Origin: Roseateles aquatilis
Lineage (GTDB): Bacteria; Pseudomonadota; Gammaproteobacteria; Burkholderiales; Burkholderiaceae_C
DNA: 64,000 bases
Direction of reading: 5' to 3'
Assembly (NCBI RefSeq): GCF_002205645.1
Contig: NZ_NIOF01000004.1
Span: 186,001-250,000 of the forward strand
Shown here: positions 1 to 7,823 of the stretch, piece after piece
How the letters are laid out: each line of letters opens with the position of its first letter
How positions within the stretch are numbered: position 1 is the first letter of the stretch
Position numbers and translations under genes: made by a program
The notes under the pieces: generated by a model
Seen by the model: only the letters and a program-made list of their open reading frames with translations
Database searches by the model: none
What the model was told of the DNA's origin: nothing

Positions 1-2
1 TC

Positions 3-386
3 GCCAACCGCAGCGGCTCGCTGGCCGCGCAGGCCGTCGTGGCCCGCCTGGTCAAGCGCGCGGACCTGTGGTTCACCACGCCGGCCGTCATCGTCCAGCC
101 CGTCACCGGAGTGTGGCTCGCGATGCAGGCCGGCTGGTCGCTGGACACGCCGTGGCTCGCCGCCTCGATCGCGCTGTACCTGCTGGCCGGCGCGTGCTGG
201 CTGCCCGTGGTCTGGTTGCAGATCCGCCTGTCCGCCATGGCCGACGAGGCGCTCGCCTCCGGCCGCCCGCTGCCGCCGCTGTACTGGCGCTACGCGCGCT
301 GGTGGGAAGGGCTCGGTTACCCCGCCTTCGTCGCGGTGCTGGTGGTGTTCTACCTGATGGTGAACAAGCCGGTGCTCTGGGGCTGA
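3..386 (+). CDS. DUF2269-like integral membrane protein, 5' end cut by the window
   Basis: The reading frame is open from base 3 and ends in TGA at 386, so the true start lies upstream. The visible 127 residues hold three hydrophobic segments (around TPAVIVQPVTGVWLAM, LAASIALYLLAGACWLPVVW and YPAFVAVLVVFYLMV). They are separated by short charged loops, including an RLSAMADEAL stretch and the YWRYARWWEGLGYPAF motif. This pattern matches my recollection of DUF2269, a family of small predicted inner-membrane proteins of unknown function. The next gene starts 74 bases downstream on the same strand but is functionally unrelated. An internal GTG at 39 is in frame but would remove residues that continue the helix, so I treat the gene as partial. 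Confidence 0.7.
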   Translation, partial: ANRSGSLAAQAVVARLVKRADLWFTTPAVIVQPVTGVWLAMQAGWSLDTPWLAASIALYLLAGACWLPVVWLQIRLSAMADEALASGRPLPPLYWRYARWWEGLGYPAFVAVLVVFYLMVNKPVLWG

Positions 387-459
387 AACCCTCGCCGCCC
401 GACCGCCGATCGCCCTCACCGGCGTCGGGCGTCACGATCTCCCGCCACAATGCCGCCCC

Positions 460-975
460 ATGAGCTTCGACCCCACGCCCCTGCTGGACATGTCCAGCCC
501 CGAGGCCAAGCGCGCCTCGTATGACACCCTGGTCGCCCAGACCGAAGCCGTGCTGCACGGCGAACGCGACTGGCTCGCCAACCTCGCCCAGTTCGCGGCG
601 CTGGTCTACAACTCGGTGCCGCAGTTGAACTGGGCCGGGTTCTACAGGGTCAATCCGAGGAACGATCAGGAGCTCGTGCTCGGACCGTTCCAGGGCAAGG
701 TCGCCTGCGTGCGGATCGCCTTCAGCCGCGGCGTCTGCGGCGCCTGCGCCCGCACCCGCGAGATCCAGCTCGTCGAGGACGTGCACGCCTTCCCCGGCCA
801 CATCGCCTGCGATGCGGCGTCGCGCTCGGAACTCGTCCTGCCCGTCGTCGTCGACGGCCGTCTGCGCGCGGTCTTCGATCTCGACAGCCCCGAGCCCTCG
901 CGCTTCGACGCCATCGACGCCGACGGCTTCCAGCGCGCCGTCGCCGCCCTCGTCGCCGGGACCGACTGGGCATGA
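460..975 (+). CDS. msrC: Free methionine-(R)-sulfoxide reductase, GAF domain
   Basis: This 171-residue cytoplasmic protein is a single GAF domain that reduces free L-methionine-(R)-sulfoxide, helping repair oxidised methionine with thioredoxin as reductant. The family's cysteines are in place: C83 in GKVACVRI, C93 in RGVCGAC, and C117 in GHIACDAASRSE. In the E. coli homologue (YebR) these three form the catalytic and resolving set. An extra C96 makes a CxxC with C93. Length and the NWAGFY and GPFQGK motifs match the family over the full chain. The stop codon overlaps the start of cpdB in an ATGA arrangement, so the two genes are probably translated from one message. Confidence 0.93.
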   Translation: MSFDPTPLLDMSSPEAKRASYDTLVAQTEAVLHGERDWLANLAQFAALVYNSVPQLNWAGFYRVNPRNDQELVLGPFQGKVACVRIAFSRGVCGACARTREIQLVEDVHAFPGHIACDAASRSELVLPVVVDGRLRAVFDLDSPEPSRFDAIDADGFQRAVAALVAGTDWA

Positions 976-2909
976 GCCGCGCCCTGCTCCGCCCCGTCGC
1001 CGGCGCCCTGGCGACCCTGGGCCTGCTGGCCGCGTCGATGTCGCTGCACGCCGCGGAGCTGCGGCTGCGCGTGCTGGAGACCAGCGACATCCACATGAAC
1101 CTGCTGAACTACGACTACTACCAGGACAAGGAGTCGCAAGAGTTCGGCCTCGCCAAGACAGTCACGCTGATCCACCGCGCCCGCGCGGAAGCGACCAACA
1201 GCCTGCTGTTCGACAACGGCGACCTGCTGCAGGGGAACCCGCTCGGCGATGTGGTCGCCCGCGTGAAACCGCTCAAGGCCGGCGACGTCCACCCGGCCTA
1301 CAAGATCCTCAACCTGCTGAACGTGGATGCCGCCAACCTCGGCAATCACGAGTTCAACTACGGCCTGCCTTTCCTGCGTCAGGCCATCGCCGGCGCCAAT
1401 TTCCCGTACCTCAACGCCAACGTGATGGAGGCCGACGGCCGCCGCCACGCCTTCACGCCCAGCACGATGCTGGAGCGCGAGATGCGCGACGAGGCCGGCA
1501 AGGTCCACACGCTCAAGATCGGCGTCGTCGGGGTGACGCCGCCGCAGATCCTGGAATGGGACCGGCAGAACCTCGCCGGACGCGTCCAGGTCCGGGACAT
1601 GGTCGACGCCGCCACCGAGCAGGTCACGTCCCTGCGCCGACATGGCGCCGACCTGGTGGTCGTCATCGCCCACACCGGCATCGACAAGACCGAGTTGCCC
1701 AAGCTCTCCGAGAACATGGCGGCCCAGCTCGCCCGCGTGAAGGGCGTGGACGTGCTGCTGCTCGGGCACGCGCACACCGAGTTCCCCGGACCGACCTTCG
1801 CCGGTTATCCCGGCGTCGATCTCAAGAAGGGTCAACTGTTCGGCACGCCGGCGGTGATGCCGGGCCGGTGGGGGGACCACCTCGGCATCGTCGACCTCAC
1901 GCTCGCCCAGTCGGGCGGCAAGTGGAAGGTCGCGGACAGCCAGGCCAGCCTCCGGCCCATCTTCGACCGGGCGGCGCGCAAGCCGCTCGTCGACGCGGAT
2001 CCGATGCCGGCCGCCGTCATCGCGACGGAACACCAGGCCACGCTGAACTACGTCCGCAGCCAGGTCGCCATCGCCGACGCGCCGATCCAGAGCTACTTCG
2101 CCCAGGTGCTGGACGGCGCGGCCGTTCGTTTGGTGGCGCAGGCCCAGCTCGCCTACGCGCTCAAGGCCGTCCAGGGCACGGCGCTTGAGAAGCTGCCGAT
2201 GTTGTCGGCCGCGGCGCCGTTCAAATCGGGCGGGCGGCAAGGTTGGACCCAATACACCGATATCCCCGCCGGACCCGTCGCGATCAAGCATGTCGCCGAT
2301 CTGTACGTGTACCCGAACACCATCAAGGTGCTCAAGCTCTCCGGCGCCCAGGTCCGCGATTGGCTCGAAATGTCCGCCGGACAGTTCCGGCGCATCGACC
2401 CCAACGGACCCGCCCAGCAAATGGTCGTCGACACCAGCTATCCCAGCTTCAACTTCGACATGATGCTCGGACAGGGGAACGGCCTGCGCTATCAGCTCGA
2501 CCTCACCCAACCCGCACGCTTCAACATCGACGGCAAGCAGGTCTCCGACAGCCATCGCGTCGTCGACCTCTCCTGGCAAGGCCGCCCGCTCGACGACAAG
2601 ACCGACTTCCTCGTCGTCACCAACAACTATCGCGCCTTCGGCGGCGGGCACTTCCCCGCCCTCGGCGCCGACAAGATCGCCGTCGACGCGCCAGACGAAA
2701 CCCGCGAGGCCCTGGCCCACTTCCTCGCCGCCCAACCCTCGCTCAGCGCGGCGGTCGCGCAGTCGTCCTGGGCCATTCGGCCGGTGAAGGACGTGTCTCT
2801 GCAGTTCCTGTCCGGTAGCGGGGCGATCGCCCATCTCAAGGACACGCCGCAGGTGAAGCTGGTCAAGGACAACGGGGACGGGTCAGCCTTGTTCGAGTTG
2901 GCGCCCTGA
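972..2909 (+). CDS. cpdB: 2',3'-cyclic-nucleotide 2'-phosphodiesterase/3'-nucleotidase, periplasmic
   Basis: This is a 645-residue secreted bifunctional phosphoesterase. It opens 2',3'-cyclic nucleotides and removes the 3'-phosphate so that nucleosides can be taken up. Residues 1-28 are a signal peptide ending in LHA-AEL. The N-terminal calcineurin-type metallophosphatase domain shows the metal-binding series SDIH near residue 39, FDNGD near 78, NLGNHEFNYG near 115 and GHAHTEFPG near 265. The C-terminal 5'-nucleotidase domain holds the NTIKVLKLSG and TNNYRAFGGGHFP substrate-pocket motifs. The length matches E. coli CpdB. The start overlaps the msrC stop by four bases, suggesting translational coupling. 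Two hairpins follow the stop codon, the second with a short T run. Confidence 0.92.
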   Translation: MSRALLRPVAGALATLGLLAASMSLHAAELRLRVLETSDIHMNLLNYDYYQDKESQEFGLAKTVTLIHRARAEATNSLLFDNGDLLQGNPLGDVVARVKPLKAGDVHPAYKILNLLNVDAANLGNHEFNYGLPFLRQAIAGANFPYLNANVMEADGRRHAFTPSTMLEREMRDEAGKVHTLKIGVVGVTPPQILEWDRQNLAGRVQVRDMVDAATEQVTSLRRHGADLVVVIAHTGIDKTELPKLSENMAAQLARVKGVDVLLLGHAHTEFPGPTFAGYPGVDLKKGQLFGTPAVMPGRWGDHLGIVDLTLAQSGGKWKVADSQASLRPIFDRAARKPLVDADPMPAAVIATEHQATLNYVRSQVAIADAPIQSYFAQVLDGAAVRLVAQAQLAYALKAVQGTALEKLPMLSAAAPFKSGGRQGWTQYTDIPAGPVAIKHVADLYVYPNTIKVLKLSGAQVRDWLEMSAGQFRRIDPNGPAQQMVVDTSYPSFNFDMMLGQGNGLRYQLDLTQPARFNIDGKQVSDSHRVVDLSWQGRPLDDKTDFLVVTNNYRAFGGGHFPALGADKIAVDAPDETREALAHFLAAQPSLSAAVAQSSWAIRPVKDVSLQFLSGSGAIAHLKDTPQVKLVKDNGDGSALFELAP

Positions 2910-2956
2910 ACGCCTGCGCCTCAGCTCCGGCGCCGCCGGATTCCTTGAGGCGCCGC

Positions 2957-3015
2957 GTTGAGGCACGCCTCAACCCGTTCCGATAACGCAAACGGCCGCT
3001 CGATGCGGCCGTTTT
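2957..3015 (+). terminator. Tandem hairpins ending the msrC-cpdB transcript
   Basis: The first hairpin is GTTGAGGC/GCCTCAAC (2957-2964 and 2967-2974). The second is AACGGCCGC/GCGGCCGTT (2991-2999 and 3005-3013) with a five-base loop, followed by TTTT. The second has the form of a rho-independent terminator. As it also reads TTT on the other strand, it may also end the convergent flagellar-type gene. Confidence 0.75.
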
Positions 3016-3053
3016 CTCGTTCAACGTCCAGGTTCGCCCCGGCTACTCGCCCC

Positions 3054-3359
3054 TCACACGTGAATGTCCAGCAACGCCCCCTCCGCACGGATTTGCGTCT
3101 GCAGCACTCTCAGGTTGCCAACGAAGGCGTACGTCGCCGACTGCTGCTCCACCACGTCCGTCTCCAACTTCGCACCAGGCTCAGGCACCTTCACCACCTG
3201 CGTCGTCACACCGTCCCCGTCCTCAGCCGTCTGCGCCTCAATGCGCTCCCGCCGATACCCCGGCGTGTTCACGTTCGCAACGTTGTTCGCCGACGCGCGC
3301 AGGCGCTCGTTGGCGGCGGACATGCCCGAGAGGGCGGTCGATAAACTGATGCTGGACAT
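3054..3359 (-). CDS. Short flagellar basal-body-rod-like protein (FlgB/FlgC type), orphan
   Basis: This is a 101-residue protein. Its first 35 residues (ALSGMSAANERLRASANNVANVNTPGYRR region) match the N-terminal flagellar rod/hook signature, with the family's ANxxNxxTPGY core. Its last 35 residues (DVVEQQSATYAFVGNLRVLQTQ) match the C-terminal rod domain. The middle is almost absent, so it is shorter than FlgC (about 135 residues). Such mini rod proteins occur outside the main flagellar clusters in Betaproteobacteria, but I know of no proven role. No flagellar genes lie nearby. The ATG is preceded by a weak GGGGAT ribosome site, and a strong FliA-type promoter match lies about 75 bases upstream. 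This suggests late flagellar expression. Confidence 0.75.
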   Translation of the reverse strand: MSSISLSTALSGMSAANERLRASANNVANVNTPGYRRERIEAQTAEDGDGVTTQVVKVPEPGAKLETDVVEQQSATYAFVGNLRVLQTQIRAEGALLDIHV

Positions 3360-3431
3360 GGCAGATCCCCGTTCAGGTCGCTCAGCCTTCCGTCAAGTTC
3401 GGATGGCCTTAAGCAAGCACTCTATTCGCCG

Positions 3432-3458
3432 TCTTCGGCAAGTTCGAGGGGATCTTTA
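3432..3458 (-). promoter_or_regulatory. Candidate sigma-28 (FliA) promoter for the orphan rod-like gene
   Basis: On the minus strand the sequence reads TAAAGATC, an 11-base spacer, then GCCGAAGA. The consensus for FliA promoters is TAAAGTTT-N11-GCCGATAA, so spacing is exact and 12 of 16 positions agree. It would start a leader of roughly 65 bases before the ATG at 3359. Confidence 0.65.
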
Positions 3459-3479
3459 GAAAAGAATGGGGATTCGGGG

Positions 3480-3890
3480 TTAGTTCTTCACGTTAAATTT
3501 GTTGGGGTTTTCCCTTGGGCCTCAGTTGGGGCGGTCTGACTGCCCCCCGTCTACTTCCCCCAGCCCGCCGGGATTTCGCCCCGGCAGGCGACTCCCTTTT
3601 CTGGTCGCGCCCAGAAAAGGAAGCAAAAGAAGCGCTGACTCCCGGCGAGCTTGCTCGCTGACACGCGGTCCGTCGCTCGTCACTGCGCTCCGAGACTCGT
3701 CCAGCACTGCTACTGGAACCCCCACCACTCGCTGACGTCCCGCCTCCTCGCTGCGAAGGCTTGCCCGCTTTCGCGGGACGCGCCCATCGAGACAAATACC
3801 CAAGACACATGCGAACAGATGGAGCTGTTGCTGGCTGGGGGCGCGGATGGGGCTGGGTGTCGTGGTCACAGCCACCGGCCCGGAGGCGGT
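3480..3890. repeat. Hairpin-rich intergenic block resembling a dispersed repeat, no gene
   Basis: The stretch 3459-3902 has no convincing gene. It holds a perfect inverted repeat CCTTTTCTGG/CCAGAAAAGG (3595-3604 and 3611-3620, six-base loop) and, just before it, GCCGGG/CCCGGC (3567-3572 and 3580-3585). Its local composition is more T- and A-rich than the neighbouring genes. From memory, blocks of this kind, with the lysine- and arginine-rich shadow frames they create, occur in many copies between genes of Burkholderiales. I could not test copy number. Both strands carry open frames of about 100 codons here, but their composition looks like translated repeat. Confidence 0.5.
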
Positions 3891-3902
3891 GCCTCGCTTC
3901 GG

Positions 3903-4832
3903 TCAGGCGCCGGCCAGTTCCTCGTAGCTGCCGCTTGAGACGAAGACGCGCACGCTGTCGCCACCGGCCGCCTTCGCTTCGGTGCAGGCCAGTTGGCCCG
4001 CGCCGAGCACGGCGTCGACAGTGTCCAGCGTCGGCTGCAGCTGGACAACGCCCAGGCTGGCCTTCACGCGCGTGCGATGCAGGCCCCACCGCAGGCGGTA
4101 GCCGGCAATGGCGCTGCGCAGCTTCTCAGCCACGATCTGGGCGTAGTGCTGGTCGCAGTCAGGCAGCAGAACGACGAAATGGTCGTTTTCCAGGCGGGCA
4201 ACAACGTCCGACGCGCGGACCTTCGTCACCAGCATCTGCCCCAGGCCGTACAGGAAATGATCGGCCACCTCGGCCCCCATGCCCTGGACCACGTCGCTGA
4301 ATTTGTCGATGTCGATGAAAAGCACCGATACGGGCTCGTGCCGGCGGCTGCCAACGTGATCCGCCAGGCGGCGCTCGATTTCGCGGCGGTTGGAGAGCTC
4401 GGTCACCTCGTCATGCTTGGCCGACCAGGTCGGCTGCATGCGCTGTGTCCGCGCCGCGGTGACGTCCTCGACGACCCACATGGCCTCGCCCGCGGGCTGC
4501 TCCCAGTGCACCGGCGTCGCCTGCAGGCGCCCCCAGAAGCGCGAGCCGTCCCGGCGCACGAATTCGACTTCCTCGTCCAGGGGCCGCCCGCCACCGAAGG
4601 CGGCGCCCATCCGCGCCTGCAAGGCCTGGTGCGAGGAGTCCGACACCAGCGCCCCGCGCTGGTCCGTGCCGCTCAGGTCCGTGTCGTCACCATGGCCGAA
4701 GAGATGGTTGAAGTGCTCGCTGACCACCTCGAACCGCCCCGCCCCCACGAAGGCCACCGCCAGCGGAGCCCGCACCAGCAACGCCCGCATGCGGGCAGCA
4801 GTCGGGTCGGCGGCGTCTTGATGGTTTTGCAT
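3903..4832 (-). CDS. PAS and degenerate GGDEF domain protein, probable c-di-GMP receptor
   Basis: This cytoplasmic protein has 309 residues. A PAS-like domain occupies residues 18-127, including the PAC-type RRDGSRFWGRLQATPV. A GGDEF fold follows from about residue 138 (DEVTELSNRRE) to the end. FIDIDKF keeps the metal aspartates. The signature loop reads E215-N-D-H-F219 in place of GGDEF, so both glycines and the catalytic acid are lost and cyclase activity is unlikely. The allosteric I-site RxxD is kept as R207-A-S-D210 at the correct five-residue spacing. I chose the ATG at 4832 because AGGAG lies seven bases upstream; an ATG 27 bases earlier has no such site. The gene stands alone. Confidence 0.8.
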   Translation of the reverse strand: MQNHQDAADPTAARMRALLVRAPLAVAFVGAGRFEVVSEHFNHLFGHGDDTDLSGTDQRGALVSDSSHQALQARMGAAFGGGRPLDEEVEFVRRDGSRFWGRLQATPVHWEQPAGEAMWVVEDVTAARTQRMQPTWSAKHDEVTELSNRREIERRLADHVGSRRHEPVSVLFIDIDKFSDVVQGMGAEVADHFLYGLGQMLVTKVRASDVVARLENDHFVVLLPDCDQHYAQIVAEKLRSAIAGYRLRWGLHRTRVKASLGVVQLQPTLDTVDAVLGAGQLACTEAKAAGGDSVRVFVSSGSYEELAGA

Positions 4833-5066
4833 GTCTTCTCCTGAAGGCCGTCGGCGCATCGCGCGCTCCCAGGCTCGCCATTGCGGGCAGCGCCCACGGC
4901 GCCGCCTCGCTCAATGCAGCATGTGTACCCGTTTTGCCCGGCGGTGGGAACCCCGGGGAGGACCTCGTTCCGGGGCCGGATCGAGGCATGTTTGACCGGC
5001 GACCAGACACCGGATCCCCCCCCTCGATGCCGAAGCGGCGACCGGTCAGCCAACCAGTCGACCAGC

Positions 5067-6524
5067 TCAGGGCGGCGGCGCGATCTGCTCGGCCCAGTCG
5101 TACAGCGCCGACAGGATCTCCTGGCCCCGCTCGTCGTCGGACTCCTCCGCCGCCTGGCCCAGGGCGTCGATGCGCTCGAAGAAGGCCTCCAGCGTCTGCG
5201 CCCCACCCTCGCCCAGGTGCAGGCGCGCCGCGCGATGCCGCTCCCAGCGCTCGCCCTCGTCGGCGCTCAAGGTCTCGGGGAAGTTGCGCGCGCGATAACG
5301 GAACAGGATCTCTTCCAACCGACCGTCCTCGAACGCCACCTTGCCCTGCGCCACGCGGTCCGCCAGGGCCTGCGCCGCCAGGCCGCGCAGCCGCTCCAGC
5401 GAGCGCCGATCCTCGTTCGAGACAAAGCCGCCGTAGAGGTCCTCGTCCACGTCGACGCGCCCCCCCTCGCCGCCCGGACGCTGGAACACCTGCGGCCAGA
5501 GCCGCGTCAGCTCGCCGCCACGCGCCAGCAGGGTTTCCGCGCGCGCCAGGCCCTGGGCGATGTCCAGGCCCCAGCGCGCCGCCATCTCGGGAGTCAGGAT
5601 CTTCAGGGAGGCGATGACGATCGGCGACTTGTTCACGTGGATCGTCTTGATCGGCAGGCGGGTGACGCCCTCCGGCAACTCGTCCTGCTTCGTGTACATG
5701 CGCATCCGGATCGTCTCGGCGTCCAGGCCCAGCAGTTCCGCCGGGTCGCTGCCAAGGTCCCAGACGATCAGCTCGTTCTTGTTGGTCGGATGCGCCGCCA
5801 GCGGCCACACCAGCGCGATGCAGCCGCGTTCCGTGCCGTACATGCCGGAGACATGCAGGAAGGGACGGCTGGTGCCGATCTCGGCCCAGACCGCGTCCTT
5901 GCGGCGCAGCTTCAGGCAGAAGTCCCACAGCCGCGGTTGCCGCTGCTTGATCAGGCGCGCCAGCGCGATCGTGGCGCGGACATCGGACAACGCGTCATGC
6001 GCCGCCTCGTGCGCCAGACCGTTGGCGGCGGTCAGGTGCTCCAGCTTGAAGGACGGCCGTCCGTCCTCGTGCCTGGGCCATTCGATGCCCTCGGGCCGCA
6101 ACGCGTAGGCGCAGCGCACCACGTCCAGCAGGTCCCAGCGGCCGCAGTCGTTCTGCCACTCGCGCGCGTACGGATCGATCAGGTTGCGCCAGAAGAGGAA
6201 ACGGGTGACCTCGTCGTCGAAGCGGATCGTGTTGTAGCCCAGCCCGACCGTGCCCGGACGCGACAGCTCGCCATGGATGGCGGCGGCGAAGCGGTGTTCG
6301 GCCAGGCCCTGCTCGGCGCAGGTCTGCGGCAGGATGCCGGTCAGCAGGCAGGATTCGGGATCGGGCAGCGCGTCGGTCGGCGGCTGGCAATACACCATCA
6401 GCGGCTCGCCGATTTCGTTCAGGTCGGCATCGGTGCGGATGCCGGCGAACTGCGCCGGCCGGTCCCGGCGCGGCACGCGTCCGAAGGTCTCGTAGTCGTG
6501 CCAGTAGAAAGTCATGTCGTGCAT
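5067..6524 (-). CDS. sbcB: Exodeoxyribonuclease I
   Basis: This 485-residue 3'-to-5' exonuclease degrades single-stranded DNA. It acts in recombination, mismatch repair and removal of 3' tails. The N-terminal DEDDh exonuclease domain has D10 and E12 in HDYETFG, the RFDDEVTR segment near residue 105, and AHDALSDVRAT near 180 with the catalytic His and Asp. The SH3-like part (HVSGMYG) and the C-terminal helical domain (LFRYRARNFPETL) also align with E. coli SbcB. The proximal ATG at 6524 is used; a second ATG three codons on is possible. The open frame continues far upstream, but that part is antisense to PBP1A and the CPBP gene and is not coding. The gene is divergent from the CPBP protease, with 120 bases between starts. 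Confidence 0.95.
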   Translation of the reverse strand: MHDMTFYWHDYETFGRVPRRDRPAQFAGIRTDADLNEIGEPLMVYCQPPTDALPDPESCLLTGILPQTCAEQGLAEHRFAAAIHGELSRPGTVGLGYNTIRFDDEVTRFLFWRNLIDPYAREWQNDCGRWDLLDVVRCAYALRPEGIEWPRHEDGRPSFKLEHLTAANGLAHEAAHDALSDVRATIALARLIKQRQPRLWDFCLKLRRKDAVWAEIGTSRPFLHVSGMYGTERGCIALVWPLAAHPTNKNELIVWDLGSDPAELLGLDAETIRMRMYTKQDELPEGVTRLPIKTIHVNKSPIVIASLKILTPEMAARWGLDIAQGLARAETLLARGGELTRLWPQVFQRPGGEGGRVDVDEDLYGGFVSNEDRRSLERLRGLAAQALADRVAQGKVAFEDGRLEEILFRYRARNFPETLSADEGERWERHRAARLHLGEGGAQTLEAFFERIDALGQAAEESDDERGQEILSALYDWAEQIAPPP

Positions 6525-6644
6525 GGGGCGGCACGATACCTCAGCCATCCCCCCGAAATCGCCCGGATCCCGCGGATCGCGCCTGTCGTGGATACTTCGC
6601 CGCGCCCGCCGCCCCACCCTTCCCCGCCACCGATCCGTTCCGAG

Positions 6645-7520
6645 ATGCCGCTCAGCCACCTGCTCCTGTGCCTGTCGATCGCGATGACCCTGGTGCCGAC
6701 CCAGGCGCCATGGCCCTGGCTGTCCGTGCTGATCATGGCCGTCGCCGCCGGCCTGGTGAACGGTCAGCTCGGCATCGCCGCGCTGGTGCCGGTGATGGCC
6801 ATGGCCGCCCTCGCCTGGATGACGATCGAGGCCCACCGCCGCCCCCGTCGCCAGGAAATGCTGATGCTGCTGATGCTGGTCGTCGGCCTGGCCCTGGCGA
6901 TGCACAAGCTGCCCGGGTTCCTCAATCCGACCTATCTGATCTCCCCCTCCGACCTGCAGGCACCCGCGGCCCGCTACCTCAACTTCGACAAGGGCGTCGC
7001 CGGCATGCTGATGCTGGCGGTGCTGGTCGCCCAGCAGCGACAGCGCCGGCTCGCCGCCGCCCCGTCGGGCTCGGAGGGGCCGGCCGGCGCGGCGCCGACC
7101 GCTGCCCCGCCGAGCTGGACGCTGCCGGTCACGATCGGCGCGACGCTGATCGTGCCCTGGCTGCTGGCGGTGATGAGCAGCCTGGGCACGCCCACGCTGC
7201 GCTGGCCGCCGAACACCGGGCTGTTCCTGACCTGCGTGGCCGAGGAGGCCGCCTTCCGCGGCGTCATCCAGGGCCTGCTGGCACGCCGCCTGGGCACCGA
7301 CCTGCGGACCTGGAACGGCTGGCTGCCGGTGCTGCTGGCCGCCGTGCTGTTCGGCCTGGCGCATGCGCCAGGCGGCCTGTCCTACGTGGCGCTGGCGACG
7401 CTGGCGGGCATCGGCTACGGGCTGATCTACACGCTGACCCGCCGCATCGAGGCCGCCATCCTGCTGCACCTCGCCCTGAACGCGCTGGTGTTCCTGACGC
7501 TGAACATCCGCGTGGGCTGA
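6645..7520 (+). CDS. CPBP-family intramembrane metalloprotease
   Basis: This is a 291-residue polytopic inner-membrane protein. About eight hydrophobic segments are visible, with a soluble Ala/Pro/Gly-rich loop near residues 138-158. The family's active-site motifs are present: E200-E201-A-A-F-R205, H240 in FGLAHAP, and a last motif LHLALNAL near the C-terminus. CPBP proteins are related to the CAAX prenyl protease Rce1; bacterial substrates are mostly unknown. The start at 6645 directly precedes the first membrane segment. The open frame runs further upstream, but that part is antisense to sbcB. Confidence 0.88.
   Translation: MPLSHLLLCLSIAMTLVPTQAPWPWLSVLIMAVAAGLVNGQLGIAALVPVMAMAALAWMTIEAHRRPRRQEMLMLLMLVVGLALAMHKLPGFLNPTYLISPSDLQAPAARYLNFDKGVAGMLMLAVLVAQQRQRRLAAAPSGSEGPAGAAPTAAPPSWTLPVTIGATLIVPWLLAVMSSLGTPTLRWPPNTGLFLTCVAEEAAFRGVIQGLLARRLGTDLRTWNGWLPVLLAAVLFGLAHAPGGLSYVALATLAGIGYGLIYTLTRRIEAAILLHLALNALVFLTLNIRVG

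Positions 7521-7823
<303 letters not shown>

Noticed and set aside
3522-3875. Minus-strand frame of 117 codons in the intergenic repeat block
   Set aside because: Its sequence reads as translated hairpin repeat (low complexity, Arg/Gly/Ser-rich); no start signal or family.
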